From: Hydractinia symbiolongicarpus
Lineage: Eukaryota > Cnidaria > Hydrozoa > Anthoathecata > Hydractiniidae
Reading direction: 5' to 3'
NCBI RefSeq assembly: GCF_029227915.1
Contig: NC_079879.1
Location: 16,862,001-16,926,000 of the forward strand
Length of the DNA: 64,000 bases
The position numbers were made by a program, and so were the translations under genes. Of this stretch, positions 44,401 to 50,866 are shown in pieces; the first letter of the stretch is position 1, and every line of letters begins with the position of its first letter. The notes beneath the pieces are model-generated. The model did not search any database. It saw only the letters and a list, made by a program, of their open reading frames with translations, and was not told the DNA's origin.

Positions 44401-45244
44401 ATCAAAATTCTAGTACTTTTAGCCTTTGCATCTTTGTTTTTATAAACTGTCAAAGTTACGTTCCACAGACTTTCTTCTTCTCTCCATGCACTTATAAAAT
44501 TCTCAGTTGATTCCGTTTTCTGCGCTTTAGATCCCATCTTGAAAATTATTCTTGTAATATATTAAATTTGTACTCGAAAAAAATTGAAAATGTTTACTAT
44601 CTTCTATACTCCTTCTGTTTATACAGAATAACTGAAATATACTCAAAAAACTCAATGGCCTCATAGTAAAACAATTCCGTCTAGCAATTTCTATGCAGAA
44701 GTTCATCATTTTAAAATGATAAACTTCAAACATGTTTAAATGATCATTTTAAAATGATCATTTAAAATGACTGGTGTTTTTCGTCATTTTTTGTGAAATA
44801 CAAGGTCAGTTTAAAATGATCATTTTAAAATGATCATTTTAAACTGACCGTGTATTTCAGCCTTAACACGCATATGCACACGAAGCTTTTTATTACAACA
44901 TAGCAGCACTCACTAAATAGCAATGTTTTATAAATATACATACTGCAATTTCCCTACATGCTGACATTGATATGCCAGTGCCTTCTATTTCTTTTAGTGC
45001 ATATTCCTTTGTATCCTTTCTATAAATATATAACACATAGTTTTGTGTAAAGAAAGTATGAAAGAAACAATCACAATTATGCACCAAAATAACATATATA
45101 TTTTTATGTGCATTACATATCTTTTGGTTTTGCTTTATAAACATGTCCATATGTGCCTCGACCAACTTTTGACCCTTCAAACTCAAAAAGGTCCTCCACC
45201 CTTCGCCTTTTGTCATTCATTGAAATTTTAAAATCATAATCCAT
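15138..45244 (-). CDS. CDK8: Cyclin-dependent kinase 8 (Mediator kinase module), nine coding exons
   Basis: CDK8 with cyclin C, MED12 and MED13 forms the nuclear Mediator kinase module, a Ser/Thr kinase that regulates RNA polymerase II transcription. Coding exons (minus strand): 45117-45244, 44944-45019, 39524-39634, 17164-17304, 16913-16970, 16672-16803, 16425-16568, 15808-16223, 15138-15284. They sum to 1353 nt, 450 residues plus stop, with all phases matching. Landmarks: start MDYDFK, glycine loop [20 protein letters not shown] helix (family-specific cyclin C contact), HRDLKPAN catalytic loop, DMG instead of DFG (the CDK8/19 hallmark), [17 protein letters not shown], and a C-terminal PKREF followed by a Gln-rich tail ending HRY. 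Human CDK8 is 464 residues. I chose the ATG at 45244 because it matches the family start; an in-frame ATG lies 24 codons upstream. Introns 2 and 3 are greatly expanded by transposons; the others are 97-523 bp. Confidence 0.95.
15808..16223 (-). CDS. CDK8: CDK8 exon 8
   Basis: A 416-nt exon covering the C-lobe end and the '[11 protein letters not shown]' tail up to 'ADYQ'. The acceptor is the AG at 16224-16225. It is the exon that is duplicated in the left palindrome arm (10838-11190). Confidence 0.92.
16425..16970 (-). CDS. CDK8: CDK8 exons 5-7
   Basis: Exon 5 (16913-16970) encodes '[19 protein letters not shown]'. Exon 6 (16672-16803) encodes DMGFAR through the activation segment to 'RHYTKAI'. 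Exon 7 (16425-16568) encodes '[19 protein letters not shown]' to 'IFNVMGFPL'. Introns 5 and 6 are 109 and 103 bp. All three junctions are phase 1 and use GT-AG. Confidence 0.93.
17164..17304 (-). CDS. CDK8: CDK8 exon 4
   Basis: 47 codons from '[14 protein letters not shown]' to 'VLHRDL', the start of the catalytic loop. Acceptor TTATTACAG, donor GTATGTTG. A (GTCT)n microsatellite begins 35 bp upstream of its 3' splice site. Confidence 0.93.
17339..17421. repeat. (GTCT)n microsatellite
   Basis: About 20 perfect tetranucleotide units in CDK8 intron 3, between exon 4 and a Helitron-like 3' end. Absent from the left palindrome arm. The allele length is probably unstable. Confidence 0.95.
17445..17930 (-). 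mobile_element. Non-autonomous Helitron-like repeat, right-arm copy
   Basis: On the minus strand it ends with a GTGGAAT...-type hairpin 'ggaattcctccac' derivative, then CTAG followed by T, matching the Helitron 3' rule (hairpin, CTRR, insertion before T). Internal blocks 'gctgatatcagca' and 'tgctgacgtcggcag' are shared with 10432-10795 and 60056-60315. No RepHel coding. The left boundary is uncertain. Confidence 0.55.
18172..18220. repeat. Perfect 22-bp hairpin with 5-nt loop
   Basis: Arms 18172-18193 and 18199-18220 are exact reverse complements; a third partial arm (18161-18174) forms an overlapping alternative hairpin. Not a family I recognise. Confidence 0.9.
18230..21370. other. Intron 3 sequence with a Tigger-like terminal repeat, no gene seen
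   Basis: No coding family was recognised. At 19225-19260 and 19575-19655 are AACCTCTCTnTAGnGGAcacc-like sequences. The last, on the minus strand, reads CAGTGAAACCTCTCTGTAG, the typical end of pogo/Tigger transposons. A short hairpin lies at 21165-21190. Confidence 0.55.
21373..22825 (+). pseudogene. Pogo-like (DDE_1) transposase remnant
   Basis: Fragments in several frames give an N-terminal part ('[18 protein letters not shown]', '[14 protein letters not shown]') and a DDE core ('[17 protein letters not shown]', '[14 protein letters not shown]', '[19 protein letters not shown]', '[11 protein letters not shown]'). In the second motif the usual first catalytic Asp (LVINLDQTP) is His here; the 'DVF' Asp is kept. 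The N-terminal segment is tandemly duplicated at DNA level (21373-21431 and 21432-21493). Stops and frameshifts show it is dead. Confidence 0.75.
22830..24400. other. Intron 3 sequence, nothing recognised
   Basis: AT-rich, with no motif-bearing frame. T-rich tracts occur near 23600-23960. Confidence 0.4.
24400..25960 (+). pseudogene. BEL/Pao retrotransposon remnant (gag-pol pieces)
   Basis: Pieces on the plus strand include 'LVCEEHK' (24495), a retropepsin-like '[10 protein letters not shown]' (24680) and the A17-peptidase/RT-connection block '[20 protein letters not shown]' to '[15 protein letters not shown]' (25150-25265), then 'KFKRAII'-type and '[15 protein letters not shown]' (25300-25400). 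It is heavily broken. A distinct copy from the larger BEL/Pao at 28258-39440. Confidence 0.7.
24767..24811. repeat. Perfect 21-bp hairpin with 3-nt loop
   Basis: 24767-24787 and 24791-24811 are exact reverse complements around AAA. The hairpin interrupts the BEL/Pao protease-like reading, so it looks like a templated inversion inside the decayed element. Confidence 0.95.
25960..28257. repeat. AT-rich iterated region, unclassified
   Basis: Motifs of the type TTAACGGTTAAT / TTGACGGTCAAT recur many times at 26040-26345 and in related form at 28040-28215. AAAGTTCGTATCATTT-like motifs recur at 26375-26430, 26995-27090 and 27825-27915. It may be terminal/subterminal repeats of a DNA transposon, or an LTR of the neighbouring BEL/Pao elements. 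No coding. Confidence 0.5.
29215..31838 (+). CDS. P-element/THAP9-like transposase with N-terminal ZAD-like zinc motif, three exons
   Basis: Exons 29215-31104, 31178-31339 and 31512-31838 use GT-AG sites at phase 0 and predict about 792 residues. The N-terminus has a C-x2-C...C-x2-C treble-clef-like pair (Cys13/16 and Cys60/63, 'LCRLCGKK', '[10 protein letters not shown]'), resembling ZAD or RAG1 N-terminal fingers, where Drosophila P and THAP9 have a THAP domain. A second CxxC ('SVCSMC') follows. The RNase H-like core shows '[12 protein letters not shown]' (Asp463) with 'GFTDMGDI', '[13 protein letters not shown]' (Asp567) and '[11 protein letters not shown]' (605-615), the family signature. 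Exon 2 has '[12 protein letters not shown]'. It ends in a basic KLPQKRKR. I chose the ATG at 29215; the frame is open upstream to 29092. No stops or frameshifts seen. It cuts and joins element DNA in the nucleus by family inference. Confidence 0.82.
32405..32482. repeat. 42-bp tandem duplication between the two element genes
   Basis: Two copies of a unit beginning cgatacccgtgtgagat, at 32405-32446 and 32447-32482, in the 1.2-kb intergenic gap of the P-like element. The stretch to about 32700 is more GC-rich than its surroundings. Possible binding-site array or terminator region; unproven. Confidence 0.8.
33052..34845 (-). CDS. Second gene of the P-like element, function unknown, three exons
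   Basis: Exons 34521-34845, 34222-34320 and 33052-34112 join with consistent phase 1 and GT-AG sites, giving about 494 residues. The N-terminal 75 residues are strongly acidic. A C-x3-C-x12-H-x3-C motif follows (Cys83, Cys87, His100, Cys104), a possible zinc finger. Exon 2 is Lys/Ser/Thr-rich. Exon 3 is helical and basic, with '[19 protein letters not shown]' that resembles the C-terminal 'Y(I/V)AGYV' segment seen in P-like transposases, and '[17 protein letters not shown]'. No stops seen. Its strand is opposite the transposase and it converges on it. It could be an accessory DNA-binding protein or a split-off transposase C-terminal domain; both are inference. Confidence 0.7.
35107..35648 (+). 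pseudogene. BEL/Pao gag (DUF1759-like) continuation
   Basis: Reads '[20 protein letters not shown]', '[11 protein letters not shown]', then '[20 protein letters not shown]', '[15 protein letters not shown]' and '[13 protein letters not shown]', the standard BEL/Pao gag core. It continues the frame that breaks off at 28421. It changes frame once near 35175-35185 and ends at the stop at 35646-35648. Confidence 0.82.
35660..37236 (+). pseudogene. BEL/Pao pol: reverse transcriptase to RNase H
   Basis: '[18 protein letters not shown]' and '[15 protein letters not shown]' (RT palm), 'HVDDLNSG' (YVDD-type active site, first residue His), 'YDPPGLLN', '[16 protein letters not shown]' (RNase H entry), '[15 protein letters not shown]', '[13 protein letters not shown]' and '[16 protein letters not shown]'. 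Stops and frameshifts occur near 35973, 36100 and 36541. The linker after RNase H ends where the Kolobok-like element begins. Confidence 0.85.
37237..39022 (-). mobile_element. Kolobok-like DNA transposon (TTAA target, THAP-type ORF), decayed
   Basis: 1786 bp flanked by TTAA on both sides (37233-37236 and 39023-39026) with terminal repeats AGGGGAAGTCCGGT / ACCGGACTTCCCCT. On the minus strand the 5' part encodes a THAP-like segment ('[20 protein letters not shown]', 'VLCGLLF', near 38530-38720), the middle a Ser/Asp-rich linker (37646-38038) and the 3' part '[20 protein letters not shown]' and '[11 protein letters not shown]' (37230-37400). THAP plus TTAA duplication is the Kolobok combination; piggyBac also uses TTAA but lacks THAP. 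The THAP C-terminal CxxH position reads CGLL, so its zinc site is lost. Large internal deletions remove most of the DDE core. Confidence 0.72.
39027..39440 (+). pseudogene. BEL/Pao integrase N-terminal region
   Basis: Reads '[20 protein letters not shown]', '[20 protein letters not shown]', '[20 protein letters not shown]' and 'FNNIGIDK', the zinc-binding and early core of BEL/Pao integrase. It resumes pol after the Kolobok-like insertion and is cut off before the catalytic core, 84 bp from CDK8 exon 3. Confidence 0.78.
39524..39634 (-). CDS. CDK8: CDK8 exon 3
   Basis: 37 codons, '[13 protein letters not shown]' to 'DYSEHDLW', covering the hinge. Acceptor TTTTAG, donor GTAAGAG. It is isolated between two transposon-filled introns and would be missed by a frame-length filter. 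Confidence 0.93.
40546..41560 (+). pseudogene. Protein of the long-TIR transposon: CxxC...HxxxC module and 'EADT/SPDTDV' module
   Basis: The first part, with stops, has '[15 protein letters not shown]' (CxxC, near 40760) and 'VQYHLKCW' (HxxxC, near 40930), a zinc-knuckle-like arrangement. The second part is one open frame (41195-41560) with '[18 protein letters not shown]' and '[16 protein letters not shown]'. The Asp/Glu spacing of that second block resembles PIN/FEN-like nuclease folds. I have the impression such two-part proteins are repeated in invertebrate genomes but cannot name the family. The start codon is a guess. Confidence 0.5.
41992..43873 (+). pseudogene. HARBI1-like transposase, two exons with two frameshifts in exon 1
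   Basis: Exon 1 (41992-42429) begins [10 protein letters not shown]. It has a frameshift in an A-run near 42047-42056 and another near 42282, then '[20 protein letters not shown]' and '[12 protein letters not shown]' (helix-turn-helix-like). Exon 2 (43061-43873) has the DDE core: '[11 protein letters not shown]' (first Asp), '[18 protein letters not shown]' (second Asp), 'VADDAFPLK' and '[13 protein letters not shown]' (Glu). Donor GTAATA, acceptor TTTTAG, phase 0. The two exon-1 shifts lie at or near homopolymers; one could be sequencing error. Confidence 0.88.
42491..44537 (-). CDS. Harbinger accessory protein, MADF type, three exons interleaved with the transposase gene
   Basis: Exons 44381-44537, 43912-44090 and 42491-43039 predict about 294 residues. 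Exons 1-2 form a MADF (Myb/SANT-like) domain: '[15 protein letters not shown]', '[18 protein letters not shown]' and '[16 protein letters not shown]'. Exon 3 is acidic, then has '[20 protein letters not shown]', resembling the C-terminal BESS-like helix, and a Gln/Ser/Pro tail. Phase agreement between exons 2 and 3 requires a GC-AG intron (CTG|GCAAGT); the GT four bases later would run into a stop. Harbinger transposases need such a Myb/MADF partner for nuclear import and end binding. Exon 3 sits within the transposase's own intron. Confidence 0.78.
44944..45019 (-). CDS. CDK8: CDK8 exon 2
   Basis: Encodes '[15 protein letters not shown]' with the ATP-anchoring Lys (ALKEIE) and the SMSACRE helix. 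Acceptor ATAG at 45020, donor GTATGT at 44943. A transposon end begins only about 16 bp into the following intron. Confidence 0.93.
45117..45244 (-). CDS. CDK8: CDK8 exon 1
   Basis: Encodes the N-terminus with the Gly-rich loop '[16 protein letters not shown]'. Donor GTAATG at 45116. The phase leaves two bases (AT) that join A from exon 2. Confidence 0.92.
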
Positions 45245-45337
45245 TGATAAGCATTTTTTATTAAACACTAAACAAAGAACAACAAATGAAACTAAAAAAC
45301 AGACTGGACAAATCAAGAAGTCAAAAGCACAATTAAT
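45245..45337 (-). promoter_or_regulatory. CDK8 5' leader region
   Basis: The 93 bp upstream of the CDK8 start is A/T-rich and open in frame back to 45316. No TATA box or initiator can be assigned. It is bounded upstream by a LINE 3' tail, so the transcription start may lie within or beyond that tail. Confidence 0.35.
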
Positions 45338-45431
45338 TCATCATCATCATCATCATTCATCATTCTCGGCTTATTGTCCGTTTTCCATGCTAGCATGGGT
45401 TGGACGGGGTATATTACTGACCCTCTTCCAA
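45338..45431 (-). mobile_element. 5'-truncated LINE 3' tail, same family as 877-3959
   Basis: 94 bp matching LINE positions about 884-967 in the same orientation, including the ATG/GAT repeat tail and the 'ccatgctagcayggttggacggggtatatta' block. It ends at 'cttccaat'. It lies within 100 bp of the CDK8 start codon. Confidence 0.9.
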
Positions 45432-47340
45432 TAATTCTGCATTGTACAATAATTCTACATTGTAAACAAAAACAAGAAGCGCTGTGCTCTGCAACAATCA
45501 CGTTTAAAAGAGATAATACAAAACATTCAAGAAATCTTAACAGTGGTGTACTAAATATCTATCAGTCATCTCTGTAGTTTTGCCTATAGAATATGGCACA
45601 AAAAATCAAAAGAATTACAGTGGATGGGTAAAAAAAAATTCCTAAATAGCATTGCTGATAGACAAATTACAGTGACGGCCATCTGAAAAATCGTTCTATC
45701 CAATTAAGCGTGGTTGACCTAAAAGCCTATCGCGATAGCACAGTCAGCCAAAGTTTGAGATAGACTTATTTTCTTTCAAAGGACCTTTATTTGAGATGCA
45801 GCTTGTTACTGAACATTCAACATGCAGCACATATCACAAAGGGTAAAGAAGGGCTGGGGAGGAGGGCTGAATCAGTTTCAAAGCTTAAATAGGTTAAGGG
45901 CGGTTCCAGTCTTTGTAATTCGATACAGCATAAAAACATAATGTCAGTAATTAATTGCCATGGTAAAATCACAAGAGAAGTCCCAAGGACTTTGTGGGAT
46001 CACATGTGTGTAAAAAACAGCCAAAGATATTACAAGGAAAAAACAGCAATTGCTTTTCCAGAGTATAGTTCGGTTGCTCAGGGTAATGCATACACAAACC
46101 CTTAGCGACAAATGAAATAACATTTTTTTTGCGTTGCAACTACATCATTAAAAACAGTTTGTCACCACTTGTGGATAAATTAAATCATTGTGGAAAACGC
46201 TAAAATATATTTAATTAAATGCTGTTTTTTTCTGCGTTGGACTTCAGTATTTACGCATTTAACTTCTTTTTTTTTGCATATAACTTTTCTCCAGTAAAAA
46301 AAGTTTTTAATTTAGGAGGTAGATAAAACATTTTTTTGTGTTTTGTTAAGTTTAAAAATTACATCGAACCGTTTTGGCATCTTTGCGACCCGTTTTTCAT
46401 CATTTTGCGAATCAATTTTGTTATAAATTGGAGCAAACAGCGAATCAAAATATCCTTTCCTTGAAACAACCCTCGTATGATTATGACTACAGTCTACCAT
46501 ATTACCATGTGCTTAATACTTTACAGAACGACTGAACAAAAATTTGCATTTACTTATTTGCTTGAATTTACGTTGCAGACGTATTTTGGAGAAAAGGGTA
46601 AATTTCGTTTTGGAAATTTCGGAATATCAGGACAAAACTGCAGTGAATCATTCCTATTGTCCTCAGCTAAATCTTTTGTTCTAACTTCAGCGTAGCTCAT
46701 AGTAATTTTGCATTCCGATTCGCGCAACGTGGAACAGAGAAGAGTTACGCTGGCTGGCTGTAACGATATATGGACCTATAGCGTACAGACTAATTATTTT
46801 AGGACCGCGTTAATGCTACGTTAATTTCTCAAAAGAAAAAATGGGCCGTCCAAATAATAAGCTAAAACAAACATGGTGCATTAAAATGTCTTGACTGCTC
46901 ACTAGTCATTGCTGTTGTTGTTGTTTTTATTCTTTTGAGTATATTGAAATTTTGATTCGCGTTTTTAATGATAATTTGTGTAAATTGGGTCGCAGTATTT
47001 AAAAAACAATTCCCATTTAGTGAACTGCGAACCTTTATTCCGATCGTTGACTGGTTACCCTCATTTTGGTATTTAAACGTTCTTAGGACGAAAAAGCAGC
47101 GTTGATGTTTGATCTATTACATTCATATTGGAAAAATTTCATAAACAAATTTAATTGGACAGTAATTTCTGTCTTTTCCTGTATCCTGGGAAAAATTAAA
47201 GTAGTGTTCTTTTCTATGGATTTTTTATTATTTTGGAATATATATCATGTTGAATTATTGTTTAAAAAAATTAAAAATCATTCGTACAAAGATTAATTTG
47301 GAAAATATGTTGAATTTTTAACTTTGTTGTGAAGGCAAAT
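45432..47340. other. Upstream flank of CDK8, no gene recognised
   Basis: Includes an 18-bp direct repeat 'aataattct(g/a)cattgta' at about 45431-45465. The open frames at 46312-46695 and 47102-47296 have no motif. A modestly CpG-bearing patch lies at about 46690-46800. It may contain the CDK8 promoter, but I cannot place it. Confidence 0.4.
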
Positions 47341-47344
47341 TACC

Positions 47345-47830
47345 TAAGTGGATAAATTTTGGCAAGGATTAAATTTGGCAAATTTGGCGAAAAATTAAAT
47401 ACCCGCCAAAATTTTGATAACTGAATCTTACCCAAATTAAATACTCGCCAAATTTAACATAATGTATCGTTCGCCAAATTAAATCTCCGCCAAATTTTAA
47501 AAAAATACATTTCTTTTTAATTAAGAAAAGAAAAATGTTTTTTTTCCAAAAAAAGAACCTTTTTTATATTAACAATTAAGAAGAATCGAATTTTTAACCC
47601 TATAACAAATTTTGAGTTTATATATATGTTTATTCTTATTTTTTATAAAACATTTCAAGACATAAGAATTCATTTCTTTGTGTCATTCGCCAAAATAAAT
47701 CTCCGCCAAAATAAACATTTTCTTGTATTCACCGAATTAAATCCTCGCTAAATTTTATAAAATTTATCATTCGCCATATTAAATCCCGTCAAATATTCCA
47801 TTTTGGTCATTCACCAAGTTTTTGGCTATG
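47345..47830. mobile_element. MITE-like repeat with iterated 'CGCCAAATTAAAT' motifs
   Basis: Copies of a TTTGGCGAGGATTTAATTTGGCGAA-type motif occur in one orientation at the left end (47350-47410) and in the other at the right (47395-47500, 47680-47810). This gives inverted, iterated ends typical of a non-autonomous DNA transposon. No coding. Boundaries approximate. Confidence 0.6.
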
Positions 47831-49330
47831 AAAAACAAATATATATTTAAAAAACGATATCTGGGATTACATGAACTTTTAACAAAAATTAATGTCATTA
47901 GGAATTTTTAATGAAAATCTTTCACGTAAGTCCAACTTGTAAAAGTACCTCGGGATCCCTTTAAGATAACTTGTGCTATCTTAATGATAACTCTATTATA
48001 ATGTGATTTAAAATGTGTAAATATTCACATTAATGTCCTGATTGTAAGATAACCCAAGTTGACTTAAGATAACACATTAATGTGATAATTGTACGTTTGG
48101 TTTGTAGTTATCTTGAGATTAGATGTGTTATTAACTTACGTTAAATTACGATTTTGCTTGCAAAAATTTTCAGGTATAACAAGTACTCGCATGTTCAACA
48201 AGAATTAAATAGAATTTTAAATATAATATATTATACAATAAAAAGGACATAATTTTATCATTTAGATACAAGGCAATTCAGTAAAACAGTTTTTCTAAAA
48301 TGTTGTAATGAACTAATTTTCATAATAACCATTCTATATCTGTGTCCCAACATATCAACTTATCAGTCAGGCAGAATACCTTTTTTTTTTCAATTGAGAA
48401 AAAAACACAAATTAATACTGAAAATCATAGGATGTAAAATTTATTGAGAGCTGCATCCAATCATTAATTATTTTTTTTGCTTACTACTTAGCCATGCGGA
48501 TGGTTGTTTGGATCTGGGCATATGCATCAAGTAATCAATAATTGTCCAAAAAATTACCCAACTTGGGCAATATTCCATATTTCCAACGTGCGTAAGTCTA
48601 AAATGCATTTTTGTTTCGCATAGATTTTGAGAAATCTCCTTTTTCTTTGGAATCTTAAGATAACTTAAGTTAGTTATATATAGTCTAGTTAAACTTGTGT
48701 CAACAGCAAAATGTACAACTTTGGAAATTATGATAGCCTAATTTATGTAAATCAAAAAAAAGAATTAGATTTAAGACTGACCCTTGGGGAACCCCATGTT
48801 TAATAATGACTTTTTGGAAGACTTTCTTTGAATGGTGACGAATTGGGATCTAGATAGCGGCATTACTGAACTAGGGAACTACCCAAAATCACCCCAGAAC
48901 CAGCCAAAATCATCCATAATCACCCAGAACCAGTCATTATTAGCAGGGTCATCCAAAGCGGAACAATAACCGCTGGTCACAGCACACGTGATTGATTTCC
49001 CAGACCGTTTTCACTGTCTCATTTTTAGCTCGTCGCTTTTTTGACTGCTACTGTGGCGTTGACTCCATTAACACTAGCTCAACCATACGCGACAATGTTG
49101 TATACTTAAACCTCAACACAACCTCAATTGTACTTGATATTGTCGTATTCTTGGCCCCCACGACAGCACAACTGCATCTGAAAAACGACGTTAAACATCA
49201 GAAAGCACTTTACCAACGTCCTAATGTTGTTAATACATACTAATACCTAGTGCAATATCTTTGTAATATACAGTAATACACTGTAGTACTTAGTAATATG
49301 CTGTAATACACGAAATAGACCTTTTCATGG
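47831..49330. other. Non-coding, dispersed-repeat fragments
   Basis: The segment 47905-47965 resembles 39450-39510 near CDK8 exon 3 ('ccaacttgt...gggatc(c/t)ctttaag'). TTAAGATAAC motifs recur at 47960-48080 and 48650. Near 48890-48930 there are imperfect 'accagccaaaatca' repeats. The 49195 block 'cgacgttaaacatcagaaag' resembles a SINE/LINE tail. No gene. Confidence 0.4.
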
Positions 49331-49399
49331 TTGCGCAAAGCATTCTGGGTAATCAGGACAAACAAAAAGAACAACCCAGCTAGTGATGAAAAGTTTATG

Positions 49400-50545
49400 T
49401 GGTGGCGCCGTGTTATTGTGTGGTTTTCCGAAATCGATCGACTCCTCGCAGAAGATATCACTGAAAAGGTTGACGATCCAACAAAGTGGCTAAATCCGAT
49501 TGTCTTCGTTATCAAACTGTCAGGCGAAATAAGACTATATTTAGATATGAGGCAAGCAAACAAAGCCATTATTCGTGAACGCCATATCATACCGAAACTG
49601 GAAGATATCCTGACCAAGCTTCGTGGCGTTAAATACTTCTCGAAGATCGACCTGACTGAAGGTTACCACCAGAAACAACTAGATGAAGCAAGCCGTCAGA
49701 TCACAGCAAACGCTTATAATTTATGATATGTCCAGTGCATTTGACAGTTTCCAGAAACGAATCGAGGTGGTTATCAGTGGCTGCTCCAGTGTCAAAATAT
49801 CAGTGATGACATCTTAATTTGAGGAACTTCCTTAGAGAATCATAATGAAAACCTAGCTAAGGTACTTCAGCTAATCAATGAAAATGGATTGAAAATTAAC
49901 CACCGTGAATCCCAATATGCAGTAGAAACACTTACCAACAATGGTCATGTCTTATCATCGAAAGAAATATCTCCTGATCCAGGGAAAATTGAAGCGATCA
50001 AACAAATCAAAGTTCCAATAAACATCAGTGAGGTAAAATCATTGCTGGGGATGATCAACTTTTGCAATAAATTTAGTCCGAATTATTCAAGCACCATTGC
50101 GTCAATTAGAAAGTTAACACGAAAGGACGAAGAATACTCCTGGGGCAAAACACAGCAGGACGCATTCGAACAACTGATCCAAATTCTTACTGAATCACCA
50201 GTTTTAGTTTTCTACAACCCAAAGGTCGACACCAAATTTATCTCGATGCAAGCCCTCACGATCTCGGAGGTATACTTACTAAACAGCAGGAGAATGGATC
50301 CTATCAACCCATCGCATACGGTACCCGTGCGCTCACCAACACTGAATCTAGATACAGCCAGACTGAAAGAGGAGCGCTTGCAGTACTCTGGGCTTGTGAG
50401 CACTTCTACTACTACGTATACAACACTACAGTTACAATTATCACCAATCACAAGTCCCTTGAAAAAATTCTATCTGTGACATTGAATCCACCTCCACGCA
50501 TTAGACGATGGCTTCTCAAACTTCAAGCCTACGACACAGTCTTTT
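49400..50545 (+). pseudogene. Ty3/Gypsy reverse transcriptase-RNase H fragment
   Basis: 'WLNPIVFVIKLSGEIRLYLD', 'NKAIIRERHIIPKLEDIL' and 'FSKIDLTEGYHQKQLDEASR' form the fingers/palm. An internal deletion follows, then 'NISDDILI' with a TGA after it, 'LLGMINFCNKFSPNYS' (thumb) and 'FEQLIQILTESPVL'. After a frameshift near 50240 come 'YGTRALTNTESRYSQTERGA' and 'FYYYVYN', the RNase H domain. It ends at 'LQAYDTVFF' where the hairpin repeat begins at 50550. Gag, protease, integrase and LTRs are absent. Confidence 0.88.
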
Positions 50546-50554
50546 TCAGGAGAG

Positions 50555-50866
50555 GCGTGCGATCGCACGCGAACGCCTTGGCACACGCCTAAATCGTTTT
50601 AGGCGTGTGATTAATCGCACGCCTGAAAAATAAATATTAAGTTTTCAAAAGCAACCTATAAAATCTATTTTGTAGCGTGGCGATGGCAGCCCTCAAAATA
50701 ATTTTTGGAGACTCATCAGACAAACGTCCGATAGATTTCCGTCTTGGTCGGACACTTTTGGATCTCAGAAATTATTGAATAGTCCTAGTCCTTTTAATCC
50801 AAGAGCAAGCCTATTCATAGCCAACCTGACCATCCTATAGCTAATTCACCAACTCCTTACGTAGAC
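50555..50866 (+). repeat. Dispersed repeat ending in a hairpin, copy 2
   Basis: Begins at the palindrome AGGCGTGCGATCGCACGC, contains 'ggcgtgtgattaatcgcacgcct' and matches 1-262 in reverse complement with about 90 bp more in the middle. It truncates the Gypsy fragment. Slightly higher GC than its surroundings. Confidence 0.72.

Larger units (their letters stand above)
41856..44863. mobile_element. PIF/Harbinger transposon with two interleaved genes
   Basis: 3008 bp, terminal repeats AGGCTGAAATACACGGTCA..., flanked by the 3-bp duplication TAA (41853-41855 and 44864-44866), as expected for Harbinger (TWA). Subterminal ATCATTTTAAAATGAT palindromes recur at both ends. It encodes a HARBI1-like transposase on the plus strand and a MADF-type protein on the minus strand. 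It is inserted in the right TIR of the long-TIR transposon, itself in CDK8 intron 2. Confidence 0.92.
39757..44927. mobile_element. Long-TIR transposon filling CDK8 intron 2 (interrupted by Harbinger)
   Basis: Inverted arms of roughly 400 bp: left 39757-40165, right 41467-41855 continuing at 44867-44927 beyond an inserted Harbinger element. They share tracts such as 'gaaataagcaaaaaaaatgggtgcc' and 'gggtcaataaaaa' in inverted order, and the outermost TAGTGAG-GCTGCT. The 1.3-kb interior holds a decayed coding region (40546-41560). The outer end lies 16 bp inside the donor of exon 2 and about 120 bp from the acceptor of exon 3. Superfamily not identified. Confidence 0.8.

Noticed and set aside
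46312-46695. Frames upstream of CDK8 as a divergent neighbour gene
   Set aside because: No recognisable domain on either strand and no clear splice structure.
48992-49243. 83-residue frame as an element gene
   Set aside because: No motif; the block near 49195 looks like a SINE or LINE tail rather than coding.
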